DNA of 34,614 nucleotides from DATGKK01 sp035294725 (GTDB lineage: Bacteria; Actinomycetota; Acidimicrobiia; Acidimicrobiales; Bog-793): positions 1 to 34,614 of the forward strand of contig DATGKK010000060.1 in NCBI GenBank assembly GCA_035294725.1. The letters are read 5' to 3'. Position 1 is the first letter of the stretch. Each line of letters opens with the position of its first letter. The position numbers and the translations under genes were made by a program. The notes beneath the pieces are model-generated. The model was not told the origin of the DNA. It did not search any database and worked only from the letters and a program-made list of their open reading frames with translations. Shown piece after piece: positions 22,028 to 30,311 of the stretch.

Positions 22028-22858
22028 GTGGAGATGCCGCGCCCGCCGAGGCGGCGCCGGCGCCGTGCCGTCCTCGCCGGGCTCGCCCTGTTCGCAGCAG
22101 CCATTGGCGTGTTCGCCGTCCTGTACGAGACGGCGGGCAGCCACGAGGTCTCGCTGTCGAGCGCGCTCCAGCAGTTCCGCCACTCGGTGCGGCACCTAGG
22201 AAGCGGCGCTGCGCCGGGCCGGCCGGCAGAGGGCGTGTACGAGTACACCGGCTCCGGCACCGAGTCGCTCTCGCTGCCCCCGAAGACGCAGTACGAGGGA
22301 CCGGGGATCCCCGCGACGGTCGTCGACGGCCGCCACGGCTGCTGGACGCTCCGGCAGGACTTCAGTGACAACCACTGGCAGTTCACGACGTTCTGCCCGT
22401 CCGGGCGCGACGTGATGGAGGCTGCCCGCGGCGGCTGGTACCGCTGGGACTTCGTCGCGACGACCGTCAGCGACGAGTCGACCCTGTACTGCCGGCCCTT
22501 CGAGGTGGCGTTCCCGGCTTCTGCCCGGCCCGGCCAGACCTACCGGTTCAGCTGCCGTGGCGGCAACCATCCGCTCGACCTCGGCCCGGTCACGCTCGCA
22601 GGGACGACCCGGTACCTCGGCACGGTGCGGGTGCGCATCGGGCACGAGAGCGTGGAGGCCGTGCACATGTCAGAGGTCGGCTCGTTCTCCGGAGGCCAGA
22701 CGGGCACCGAGACGGTCGACACCCTCTACGACCGGGCGAACGGCCTCCCGCTCGAGGCGACGTGGTCCGAGCACGTCAACACCCGGACGCCCGTCGGGGT
22801 CTCCACGCTCTCTGCCGTCGGCCGCTTCCGCCTCACGAGCCTGTCGGCTCGCTCCTGA
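22028..22858 (+). CDS. Membrane-anchored extracytoplasmic protein of unknown function
   Basis: The protein has 276 residues counted from the GTG at 22028, 8 nt after TACACT. A Pro/Arg-rich cytoplasmic leader (MEMPRPPRRRRRR) is followed by one membrane segment (about 14-36: AVLAGLALFAAAIGVFAVLYETA), giving an N-in, C-out topology. The exterior part of about 240 residues has four cysteines (in HGCWTL, TTFCPS, LYCRPF and FSCRGG), possibly forming two disulfides. It is rich in beta-strand-like Thr/Val stretches. I do not recognise the family. In actinobacteria such proteins are widespread unknowns, and cell-envelope or lipid-binding roles are only guesses. It overlaps the convergent Rieske gene by 26 bp. 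Confidence 0.7.
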   Translation: MEMPRPPRRRRRRAVLAGLALFAAAIGVFAVLYETAGSHEVSLSSALQQFRHSVRHLGSGAAPGRPAEGVYEYTGSGTESLSLPPKTQYEGPGIPATVVDGRHGCWTLRQDFSDNHWQFTTFCPSGRDVMEAARGGWYRWDFVATTVSDESTLYCRPFEVAFPASARPGQTYRFSCRGGNHPLDLGPVTLAGTTRYLGTVRVRIGHESVEAVHMSEVGSFSGGQTGTETVDTLYDRANGLPLEATWSEHVNTRTPVGVSTLSAVGRFRLTSLSARS

Positions 22859-23933
22859 GGGCGGCGCCGTCCACCATGAACTGTGACGCCCAGCGGCGGT
22901 AGAGGCCGATCGGGCCGTCGCCCTCGGCGAGCACGGGATGCGGCACGTGGCGCTTGGTGACCCAGATCCGGCGGTCCTGCGCCACGTCGAAGTAGAGGCC
23001 GAGAAGGGTGAACTCCCGCAGGGCCCGCGCGACGAGCGGCACTCCGAGCCGCTTCGCGAGCCCCGGCGCAGCCTCGAGCGGCGCAAGGCGGCCGGCGACG
23101 CCGAGGCGCAGCGTCACCAATCCTCCGCCGAGCGGCGTCGGGAGCACGTAGAGGCGCTGGCGGGCTCCGAGGGTGAGCACGTGGAGATCGACGAGCGAGC
23201 ACCCGAGGCCGTGGACCGAGACGTCGAACTCGGTTCGCATCGTCGGCAGGCGGAGCCCGGAGCTGCGGCCCCCGCGGGTCATCTGGTAGCGCGCCCGCAG
23301 GCAGGCGCCATCGGCGTGAGCGGGCTCGAGCTCTGTCACGTCGTCGTAGCCGTGGAGGAAGCCGAGGTGGCCGATGTCGACGCTGTTCTCCGTCGTCTCG
23401 ATCGGATGCCCGGCGAACGTCGCCGTGCGCCACGACGGCGCCGTCCAGCCGTCGAGGTCGATCTCGGGCAGGTCGAAGGTGGGCGGCTCGCCGGCGGGGT
23501 CGTACCAGACGAACACGACCCCTCCGGTCTCACGAATGGGCCAGGTCGCGAGCGCGGCTCGTGCCGGCGCCCGCCCGCCGTAGCCCGTCGCCCTGCACGC
23601 GCCGTCGGGCGAGAAGCGAAAGCCGTGGAAGCCGCACTCGAGCTGCTCGCCCCGCACCCGTCCCGTTCAGCCGAGATGGGCGCCGAGGTGGGGGCACCAC
23701 GCAACGGCCGCACAGGCGGTGCCGCTGGCCGTGCGCCAGACGGCCAGCTCCTCTCCGGCGACGGCCGCGCGCAGCACCCGTTCTCGCTGCAGCTCCGCTG
23801 AGGTCGCGACGGCGAACCATCCCCGCGGGGCAGGGAGGTCGGAGACCGGCACCGCCGCCCCCGCTCTCCGGCCCCGCGGCGCCCGGAGCGGTGGGGCGGC
23901 TACGGTCGTCGCCGCGTAGGAGGTGTCGGGCAT
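22833..23933 (-). pseudogene. Rieske non-heme iron oxygenase, interrupted by an in-frame TGA
   Basis: Read from the ATG at 23933, the frame encodes the first half of a Rieske domain (VSDLPAPRGWFAVATSAELQ, then WCPHLGAHLG) and then meets TGA at 23667-23669. The same frame continues without any shift as TGRVRGEQLECGFHGFRF, the second half of the Rieske motif, and runs to the stop at 22833. The catalytic domain has an ENSVDIGHLGFLHGYDD segment with likely iron-binding His residues. Read through, the protein would be about 366 residues, a normal length for a KshA-like single-component oxygenase. The stop falls between the C-x-H and C-x2-H cluster ligands, so neither half can bind the cluster alone. 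A GTG at 23657 could start a C-terminal fragment. A recent nonsense mutation or sequencing error is most likely. Confidence 0.8.
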
Positions 23934-23944
23934 GGCATCGGGGC

Positions 23945-24262
23945 TCAGGGAAGCTCGACGACGTCGTAGGACCACAGCTCGCTGTGCGTCGCGACCGGTC
24001 CCGTGCCTCCAGGCGCCGGGTCGCCGGCTCCCCGGTGGCCGTGGGCGAAGGCGGGAGAGGAGACCCACTTCGTGAACGACTCCTCGTCTCTCCAGCGCGT
24101 GACCACGAGCCAGGTGCTCCGGCCGTCGGAGGGTCTCAGCAGCTCGAATCCCTCGAAGCCCTCGGCCTGGTCGACGGCGCCGGCGCGCGCGGCGAAGCGG
24201 CGGGCGAGCTCGTCGCCGTGGTCCGGCGGGACGTCGATGGCGTTGATGCGCACGACAGCCAC
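23945..24262 (-). CDS. mhuD: MhuD-like heme-degrading monooxygenase (ABM fold)
   Basis: The protein has 105 residues counted from the GTG at 24262. The longer open frame is a shadow of the PhyH gene. From memory, the sequence follows mycobacterial MhuD closely: VVRINAIDVP, GFEGFELLRP and the VVTRWRDEESFTKWVSSPAFAHGHR region. The family's heme-degrading residues N7 and W66 fall at exactly the MhuD positions. The heme-ligating His is H74 or H76, in a loop that is two residues shorter than MhuD's. The expected reaction is oxidative heme cleavage with iron release, to mycobilin-type products in MhuD. It lies immediately upstream of the Rieske oxygenase gene on the same strand (11-bp gap) and divergent from PhyH. 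Confidence 0.85.
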   Translation of the reverse strand: MAVVRINAIDVPPDHGDELARRFAARAGAVDQAEGFEGFELLRPSDGRSTWLVVTRWRDEESFTKWVSSPAFAHGHRGAGDPAPGGTGPVATHSELWSYDVVELP

Positions 24263-24319
24263 GCCGCCATCATCGCGCTCCGAGCCGGCCGGTGGGGCCG
24301 GCTGGAGGAGCGAGCGGGG

Positions 24320-25180
24320 ATGAGCACTCCGCAGCCGCACCCGTGGAACCGGGACTTTGCCTGGCGGGACCACGACCCCGGCCGTGCCACGGCGCTCGCT
24401 CCGGGCGAGGTGGAGCAGTTCGACCGCGACGGGTTCGTCGTCGTGCCGGAGCTGCTCGCGCCGAGCGAGGTCGCGGCGGCTCTGGCGGCGATCGACGAGC
24501 TCGCCGCTGCGAGCGAGGCGGCGCTGCGCGATCGGCCCGGTGGGCGGCTCAGCATCTCCGAGGCGGGGGCGATCACCTTCACCACCCACCTCGTCACCCG
24601 CTCGGCCGTCGCAAGGAGGCTCTCGGCCCACCCGCGGATCGTGGCGCTCGCCCGCGACCTCGTTGGGGACGACGTGCGCCTCTACTGGGACCAGGCGGTC
24701 TACAAGTTCCCCGAGCGCCCGCGCCGCTTCCCGTGGCACCAGGACAACGGCTACAGCTTCGTCGAGCCACAGGAGTACCTCACGGTGTGGCTGGCGCTCA
24801 CGGATGCGAGGCTGGCAAACGGGTGCCCGCAGGTGGCAAGAGGCCTCCACCGGCTCGGGACACTGCGGCACCGCTTCGTCGACCCGCTCGGCTACGAGTG
24901 CCTGGGCGAGGTCGCCGATCCTGCCGTGGCCGAGGTCCCCGCCGGCGGCGCCGTCGTGTTCTCGTCGCTCACCCCCCACCTCACCGGGCCGAACACGACC
25001 GGCGCCGTCCGCAAGGCGTACATCCTCCAGTACGCGCCGAGCGGTGCGACGGTGCTGGGCGGCGATCCGCGGGGCGAGCCAAAGGAGCGATTGCCGTGCG
25101 ACGACCCCGAGCGCCAGTACGAGGTGCTGCGGGGCGGGCGGGCGGTGCCTCCGCCGCCCCTGTCGGCCGGCCCCGGCTGA
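24320..25180 (+). CDS. Phytanoyl-CoA dioxygenase (PhyH) family Fe(II)/2-oxoglutarate oxygenase
   Basis: This 286-residue protein has the PhyH pattern: FDRDGFVVVPELLAPSEV near the N-terminus, the iron-binding H140-x-D142 in WHQDNGY, the distal iron-binding H220 in LTPHLTG, and the 2-oxoglutarate-binding Arg in GAVRKAYILQY. It should hydroxylate a small molecule using Fe(II), O2 and 2-oxoglutarate. In bacteria such enzymes act in natural-product, lipid or osmolyte metabolism; no substrate can be assigned. The ATG at 24320 has GGAGGAG about 10 nt upstream. It is divergent from the MhuD-like gene (57-bp gap) and is followed after 20 bp by an APH-type phosphotransferase, probably in one operon. 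Confidence 0.9.
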   Translation: MSTPQPHPWNRDFAWRDHDPGRATALAPGEVEQFDRDGFVVVPELLAPSEVAAALAAIDELAAASEAALRDRPGGRLSISEAGAITFTTHLVTRSAVARRLSAHPRIVALARDLVGDDVRLYWDQAVYKFPERPRRFPWHQDNGYSFVEPQEYLTVWLALTDARLANGCPQVARGLHRLGTLRHRFVDPLGYECLGEVADPAVAEVPAGGAVVFSSLTPHLTGPNTTGAVRKAYILQYAPSGATVLGGDPRGEPKERLPCDDPERQYEVLRGGRAVPPPPLSAGPG

Positions 25181-25200
25181 CCCGGCAGCTGCCGAGCGCC

Positions 25201-26253
25201 GTGCTCGCAGTCCCAGACGGCGTCGCCGGGCTCACGCCGAAGTGGCTGACCGAGGCGCTCGCCCCCAGCTTCCCCGGCACCGGCGTCGCGTCCGTCCGGG
25301 TCCGCGACGTGGCGGGGGGCACCAACACTCGCTGTGTCGTCGAGCTCGCCTACGCGAGCGGCCATGGCCCTGCCACCGTCTTCGTGAAGCTGCCCGGCCG
25401 GCTGCTGCACCGCCTCGCCCTCGGCGCCCTCGGAGCCTGGGCGGCCGAGGCGCGCCTCGCCGCGTCCGGGGTCGCCCTTCCCGTCGAGGCGCCCGCCTTC
25501 TTTGCCGGGGCCACCGACCCCCGCCGCCTCGCGGCGGCGGTCGTAATGGAGGACGTGACGGGTCGGGGTGGACGGCCGAACAGTGGGATCGCTCCGCTCT
25601 CGCCAGGCGAGGTGAGCTCGGGCCTGCGCGAGCTCGCCTCCCTGCACGCCGCGTTTCTCGACCGCCGGCTCCCGGCCGAGCTCGGGCACGTCCGGCCTTG
25701 GCGCCTTCCGGCTCGGTGGGCGCCGGTCTCAGCCGCAAGCCTCGCCCGCGGCCTCGCCCGCTGGGCCCGCCTCGCGCCGGTCGAGGCCGCCGCTCTGCGG
25801 CGCGCGGCCGGGCTCCGGGAGCTCGAGCGGGGTTTCAGGTCGTGGGCGACGGCCGCACGCACCGGGCCCCAGACGCTGCTGCACGGCGACCCGCACCCGG
25901 CCAACACCTACTCGCTTCCCGGGGGCAGGACGGGCTTTCTCGACTGGCAGCTCGTCCGCGTCGGCAGCTTCACCCACGACGTCGGCTACTTCCTTGCCGG
26001 CAGCCTCGACCCGGCAGTGCGGCGCCGGCTCGAGCGGGACCTGCTCGCTGCGTATCTCGAGCGCCTCGCCGAGCTGGGCGTGGCAGCGCCCCCGAGCCTC
26101 GACGAGACTTGGGGTAGGTACCGGGCCTGCATCGCCTTCGGGCTAGGGACCTGGCTCCACACGATCGGTGCCGGCAGCTTCCAGCCGGCTGACGTCAGCT
26201 GTGCCACCCTGGAGCGCTTCGCAGCCGCCTACGTCGAGCTCGGCCCCGCATAG
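25201..26253 (+). CDS. APH-type phosphotransferase
   Basis: The protein has 350 residues from the GTG at 25201, the best in-frame start after the PhyH stop; the longer open frame upstream is a shadow. The kinase fold includes DVAGGTNTRCVVELAY (nucleotide loop), VVMEDV (hinge), LHGDPHPANTY with H228 and D230 (catalytic), and FLDWQLVRVG with D248 (metal ligand). It resembles the CHK/ecdysteroid-kinase-like branch of aminoglycoside phosphotransferases more than true drug-resistance kinases, so antibiotic resistance should not be assumed. There is no strong Shine-Dalgarno sequence, so translation may be coupled to PhyH. The pairing suggests hydroxylation followed by phosphorylation of one substrate, which is inference only. 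Confidence 0.85.
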   Translation: MLAVPDGVAGLTPKWLTEALAPSFPGTGVASVRVRDVAGGTNTRCVVELAYASGHGPATVFVKLPGRLLHRLALGALGAWAAEARLAASGVALPVEAPAFFAGATDPRRLAAAVVMEDVTGRGGRPNSGIAPLSPGEVSSGLRELASLHAAFLDRRLPAELGHVRPWRLPARWAPVSAASLARGLARWARLAPVEAAALRRAAGLRELERGFRSWATAARTGPQTLLHGDPHPANTYSLPGGRTGFLDWQLVRVGSFTHDVGYFLAGSLDPAVRRRLERDLLAAYLERLAELGVAAPPSLDETWGRYRACIAFGLGTWLHTIGAGSFQPADVSCATLERFAAAYVELGPA

Positions 26254-26296
26254 GGCCGGCGCCCTCCCTCACCGGAGTCGTCGCGTCCGGCTCCGC

Positions 26297-27316
26297 CTAC
26301 ACCTGGGTGACCTTGGCAAGACCGCTCGGGCGATCCGGGTCAAGGCCCCGGGCGAGGGAGAGCTCGTAGGCGAGCTGCTGGCCGCGGATCGTGGCCAGCA
26401 CGGCATACAGCACCTCCGGCAGGCCTGCCGGCATGGCGAGCGTGCTCCCGGCGCGCGGTGCGCACGTCGCCGTCGGCGCGCCGAGGCTCTCGAGGCGTGC
26501 GAGGAGTGCGGCCTGGTCGGCCTCGAGCGGGAGGCCGCCGTCGAGGACGAGCACGGGCAAGTAGCGGTCGACCGCCGCGATCGGTCCGTGCACGAGGTCC
26601 GCCGCCGAGATCCCCTCGGCCAGCAGCCGAGCGGTCTCTTTCACCTTGAGGGCGGTCTCGAGGGCCGCCGCGTACAAGAGGCCCCGGGCAGTGACGAGGC
26701 AGCGGTCGTGCCCCGCCCAGCTGGCGGCGAGACTGCGGGGCGCATCTTCCTCGTCCAGGATCTGGCCGGCCGCCTCGGGCAGCCTGTCCAGCTCTTCCAA
26801 CCCGGGGAGCCCGTCGCCGAGGGCGGCGGCGACGACGAGGACGAGGGCCATCTCGCCCGTCACGGTCTTCGTGGCCGGGATCGCCACCTCCTCGCCCGCG
26901 TGTGCCGGCAGCACGAGCTCGCTCGCCTCGGCGAGCCGGCTCGTGGGCTGGTTCGTGATCGCGATGACCCGAGCTCCCGCCGCGCGCATGTACTCGCAGG
27001 CGGCGATCACCTCCTCGGTGCTCCCCGACTGGCTGAGCGCGACGGCGAGGTAGCCGCGGAAGTCGACCGCGGAGGGGTAGCGGGTGTAGAGGCTCGGCGC
27101 TGCCAGCCCTGCCGGACGGCGCGCAGCGAGCTCCGCCGCGTAGCGCCCGAGCATGGCGGCGTTGTCGGAGGAGCCGCGCCCGACGAAGACGACCCCGCAC
27201 AGTGGATCGGGCACCATGGCACGCACCTGCTCCCGGAGGGCCGACGACTCCTCGATGATCCGGCCGAGCACCGCGGGCTGTTCCAGCATCTCCCGCCGCA
27301 TCGCGGTGCCGCTCAT
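26297..27316 (-). CDS. SIS-domain protein, GlmS-isomerase-like (NagB-II/FrlB type)
   Basis: This 339-residue protein has two SIS domains. The first contains VFVGRGSSDNAA (44-54) and the sugar-phosphate-binding SQSGST at 95-100. The second contains ARGLLYAAALETALKVKETARLLAEG and LVHGPIA (about 210-247). This layout and length match stand-alone GlmS-isomerase homologues: glucosamine-6-phosphate deaminase NagB-II and fructoselysine-6-phosphate deglycase FrlB. The expected chemistry is cleavage or isomerisation at C1-C2 of a phosphorylated amino sugar or ketosamine with release of the amine. The ATG overlaps the FGGY kinase stop as ATGA, so its substrate is probably the kinase product. It is the last gene of the five-gene operon. 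Confidence 0.87.
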   Translation of the reverse strand: MSGTAMRREMLEQPAVLGRIIEESSALREQVRAMVPDPLCGVVFVGRGSSDNAAMLGRYAAELAARRPAGLAAPSLYTRYPSAVDFRGYLAVALSQSGSTEEVIAACEYMRAAGARVIAITNQPTSRLAEASELVLPAHAGEEVAIPATKTVTGEMALVLVVAAALGDGLPGLEELDRLPEAAGQILDEEDAPRSLAASWAGHDRCLVTARGLLYAAALETALKVKETARLLAEGISAADLVHGPIAAVDRYLPVLVLDGGLPLEADQAALLARLESLGAPTATCAPRAGSTLAMPAGLPEVLYAVLATIRGQQLAYELSLARGLDPDRPSGLAKVTQV

Positions 27317-28815
27317 GTGCCCACCTGCCCGCCGAGGTAACTGCGCAGTCCGGCGAGGGCGGCCTCGTGGCGGGAGAAGAGCCGATCCCAGGTCGTTGAA
27401 CGTTCCGGGTCGGGCTCGAGCCGCTCGCCGGGCCGGGCGGGGCGGGGCGGGGCCCCTTCGTTCCCGCCGAGCGCCCGTGCCGCCACGAGGGCGGCCCCGA
27501 GGGCGGAGTGGCTTGCCTCGCTCTGGCCCGGCATCACCACCGCCCTGCCGGTGGCGTCGGCGAGCTCGTGGCCGAGGGTCGGCCACGACGCGCTCGTCCC
27601 GGTCACGTGCACGGCAGAGCGGGGAAGCGCAGCCTCCTCGAGAACGGCGAGGCAGCGCCGGCCCTCCATGACGATGCCGTTCAGCAAGGCGCGCACGAGG
27701 TGCCCCCGCTCGTGGTGGAGCTGGAGGCCGAGCAGCGCACCCTGCAGCGTCGGGTCCCAGAGGGCGCCCTGCTCGCCGCCGCCGAGGTAGGGGAGGAACA
27801 CGGGGGCGTCCTCCGGCTCGACCCCGTGAGCGAGCGCCACCGATGCGGCGACCGGTGCCGAGCCGAGGAGCATCCGGGCGAGCCAGGCGAGGGCGCTCCC
27901 GGTGGTGAGGAGGTCCATCTCCAGTGCCCACTGGCCGGCTCGCGTGGTGGGCGTCACGAGGAAGCGGTGGGCGTCGTCGAAACGGAGCTCGTCCGACAGG
28001 GCGCAGATGACGTTGCTCGTGCCCGCCACGTAGGCCACCTCGCCGTGCCGGCGGATGCCGAGACCCTCGGCGCCGAGCACGGAGTCGGCGGCACCGAGGA
28101 CGACCGGCAGCTGCGGAGCAAGCCCCCATGCCTGCGACCATGCGGCCGCGAGGGGGAGGCAGGAGACCGAGGAGCACACTGGCGGCAGTCCGGGCATGGC
28201 TGTCGGCGCGAGCGCCGCCGCCTTCTCGAGCACCTCCGGCAGCCAGGCGCCGGCCTCGAGCCCGTAGCAGCCGTAACCCGTCGCGGTGCTCGGGTCGGTG
28301 CGCAGCACGCCGGTGAGCTCGCCGAAGAGGTAGTCCTTCGCCGAGCACAGCGTGGCGATGGCACGGCTGCGGGGAGGATCCTCGTTCGCGAGGCGGAGGA
28401 ACATGGCGAGCAGGTACCGGCCGTCGAGCCACTGGCCGGTGGCGCGGTAGAGCGCGTCCCCGCCAAGCACCGAGCGGAGCTCGGCGGCCTCGCCCTCGGC
28501 TCGGGCGTCCTCCCAGGTCACCGCGGGGCCGGCAGGCCGGCCGCGTGCGTCGAGGGTCACGAGGGTCGGGATCATGCCCGACAGCCCGATCGCGCCCCAT
28601 CGCAGTGGATTGACCTGGTCGGCCAGCTCACCGAGCACCTGGCGGGTGGCGTGGACCCAGTCGGAGGGGTCCTGCTCTGCCGAGTGAGGTGCCGGACGAG
28701 AGGTCGGGTAGGCCGCCTGCGCCCCCGCCACGACGGCTCCACTCCCGTCGACGACGGCGCCCTTCATCGCAGAGGTGCCGAGGTCGAGCCCGACGACGTA
28801 GGGGGAGTTGGTCAC
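27313..28815 (-). CDS. FGGY-family carbohydrate kinase
   Basis: The protein has 500 residues counted from the GTG at 28815, 2 nt after the permease stop codon. It shows the FGGY pattern: GLDLGTSAMKGAVVD (phosphate loop, 9-23), the substrate/acidic motifs AVTWEDARAEGEAAELRS and SAKDYLFGELTG, VVLGAADSVLGAEGLG with the likely catalytic Asp, and a C-terminal ATP domain (VHVTGTSASWPTLGHELADATGR). It resembles xylulokinase- and gluconokinase-like branches, but no substrate can be fixed. Within the operon it should phosphorylate the compound brought in by the APC permease, producing the substrate of the SIS enzyme. It overlaps the SIS gene by 4 bp (ATGA), which implies coupled translation. Confidence 0.9.
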   Translation of the reverse strand: MTNSPYVVGLDLGTSAMKGAVVDGSGAVVAGAQAAYPTSRPAPHSAEQDPSDWVHATRQVLGELADQVNPLRWGAIGLSGMIPTLVTLDARGRPAGPAVTWEDARAEGEAAELRSVLGGDALYRATGQWLDGRYLLAMFLRLANEDPPRSRAIATLCSAKDYLFGELTGVLRTDPSTATGYGCYGLEAGAWLPEVLEKAAALAPTAMPGLPPVCSSVSCLPLAAAWSQAWGLAPQLPVVLGAADSVLGAEGLGIRRHGEVAYVAGTSNVICALSDELRFDDAHRFLVTPTTRAGQWALEMDLLTTGSALAWLARMLLGSAPVAASVALAHGVEPEDAPVFLPYLGGGEQGALWDPTLQGALLGLQLHHERGHLVRALLNGIVMEGRRCLAVLEEAALPRSAVHVTGTSASWPTLGHELADATGRAVVMPGQSEASHSALGAALVAARALGGNEGAPPRPARPGERLEPDPERSTTWDRLFSRHEAALAGLRSYLGGQVGT

Positions 28816-28817
28816 CC

Positions 28818-30311
28818 CTACCGCCCGGGTGCCGGCGCCGCGCCCTCGAGCTCCAACCCGATGGTCTCTCCGTGGCTCACGGTCGGATCGGAGTAAAAGC
28901 GCGCCTTTCCGATACGCGAGGAGATGAAGGAGAGGACGAGACCGAAGGCGGCGAAGCCGAAGCCGAAGCCCAGCTCGACTCCGTTCAGCGCGTTCGTGGC
29001 GAGCTCGTAGATGATCACGAAGGCCATGAACGCCGCCCCGACGCCGGGGAGGACGCCGCCGAGCCAGAAGTTCGCTGCGCTGCTCATGATCGACCGGCGG
29101 TAGCACCAGATCGCGGTCGCGGAGGTGAGCAGGTAGAACATCGCCGCGATGAGCCCGAGGGTGCTCACGATGTCGCTCAGCGCGTTGCCGATCGAGCCGA
29201 CCAGGGTGGAGCCCCACAGGAAGACCACGTTCGAGAGGCCGACGAGGATGGTCGCGTTCATGGGTGAGTGGTACCTCGTGTTGACGGCGCCGAACCAGCG
29301 CGGGAAGACCCTGTCCCGTCCCATGGCGAACGAGATCCGGCCGGCGCTGACGATGGCGGCCTGGAGCGAGGCGAGTGTCCCTCCGAGGACCGCCACGATC
29401 ATGACATCGGCCCAGAAGCCCCCTCCGATCTTGCTCCCGACGAATGCGAGGACGTCCGCCGCATGGGCTTGCAGCGCGGAGTCCGGCGCGACGCCCTGGA
29501 GTGCCACGATGCCGATGCTGTAGATGACGAACAGGAGCACGACGCTGGTGATGGCCGCCCGCCCTGCGCCGCGCCCCTGGACCTCCTCGCCCACGTAGGC
29601 CGCCGTGTCCCAGCCGGAGTAGAGGAAGATCGCGACGAGCACGCCGGCGATGAGCGCGTGGAAGCCGCCCGCGCCGCTCACCGTGAACCAGGAGGCGGCG
29701 AGGTGCACCGTGTGGTGCAGGTGGCCCGTGTAGATGAGGCCGATCGCGACGGCGCAGAACCCCAGCAGCACGAGGTACTCGAAGATCGCCCATGCCCACT
29801 GGAAGCGAGCCGAGAGCTTGATGCCGAGGGCAGCGACCCCGAGCACGAGCAGGTTGAGCAGGGTGCCGATGAGGGCCGTGTCGTACTTGTCGTTGGCCGC
29901 GCTTGCCGAGAAGAAGCTCAGCAGGTACGAGCCGAGCAGGGGCGTGAGGCTGACCGTGCCGATCGTGTAGTACATGAGCATGATCCAGCCCGCGAAGAAC
30001 CCGGCGTGCGGGTTGAGGACCCTGCCCACCCAGGAGTAGGTCGCACCCGCGCTCGGCTGCCAGGCGTTGAGGCGCTGGTAGCCGATCGCGATCCCGAGCA
30101 TGGGAACGAAGCAGATCGCGAGCGGGAGGAAGCCCGCGTAGGCGACGGCGACAAGGAGGGCGGCCATGGAGGCGGCGATGCTCTGGGTCGGTCCCGAGCT
30201 CGCCATGGCGAGGACGACGGTGTCGCCGAGACGGAGGGCATTGGCCTTGAGGCGGCGGTCACCAGCCGGCTGCGACGGGCTCGGTGTGGCGGGGGCGATG
30301 GACACGGTCAT
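28818..30311 (-). CDS. APC-family (amino acid-polyamine-organocation) permease
   Basis: This 497-residue membrane protein has about 12 hydrophobic segments. The family signature near the first helices reads GDTVVLAMASSGPTQSIAASMAALL and then AGATYSWVGRVLNPHAGFFAGWIMLMYY. Central motifs include FLYSGWDTAAYVGEEVQ and ISFAMGRDRVFPRWFGAVNTRYHSP. APC permeases import amino acids, amines and, in the case of FrlA, fructosamines. The ATG overlaps the GntR gene stop as ATGA, and the FGGY kinase follows after 2 nt, so regulator, transporter and kinase are translated as a coupled set. The substrate is inferred to be an amine- or amino-acid-bearing compound. Confidence 0.9.
   Translation of the reverse strand: MTVSIAPATPSPSQPAGDRRLKANALRLGDTVVLAMASSGPTQSIAASMAALLVAVAYAGFLPLAICFVPMLGIAIGYQRLNAWQPSAGATYSWVGRVLNPHAGFFAGWIMLMYYTIGTVSLTPLLGSYLLSFFSASAANDKYDTALIGTLLNLLVLGVAALGIKLSARFQWAWAIFEYLVLLGFCAVAIGLIYTGHLHHTVHLAASWFTVSGAGGFHALIAGVLVAIFLYSGWDTAAYVGEEVQGRGAGRAAITSVVLLFVIYSIGIVALQGVAPDSALQAHAADVLAFVGSKIGGGFWADVMIVAVLGGTLASLQAAIVSAGRISFAMGRDRVFPRWFGAVNTRYHSPMNATILVGLSNVVFLWGSTLVGSIGNALSDIVSTLGLIAAMFYLLTSATAIWCYRRSIMSSAANFWLGGVLPGVGAAFMAFVIIYELATNALNGVELGFGFGFAAFGLVLSFISSRIGKARFYSDPTVSHGETIGLELEGAAPAPGR

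Noticed and set aside
23667..23669. Selenocysteine at the in-frame TGA of the Rieske gene
   Set aside because: Rieske ligand spacing needs no Sec here, and no convincing SECIS-like hairpin is apparent immediately downstream. A nonsense mutation or sequencing error is simpler.
25201..26253. Aminoglycoside-resistance kinase
   Set aside because: The fold is APH-like, but the sequence lies closer to CHK/ecdysteroid-kinase-like proteins and neighbours a PhyH oxygenase. Resistance cannot be claimed.
26272..26290. CCGGA/TCCGG hairpin between the phosphotransferase and SIS genes as a terminator
   Set aside because: The stem is only 5 bp with a 9-nt loop, which is weak and expected by chance at this GC content.
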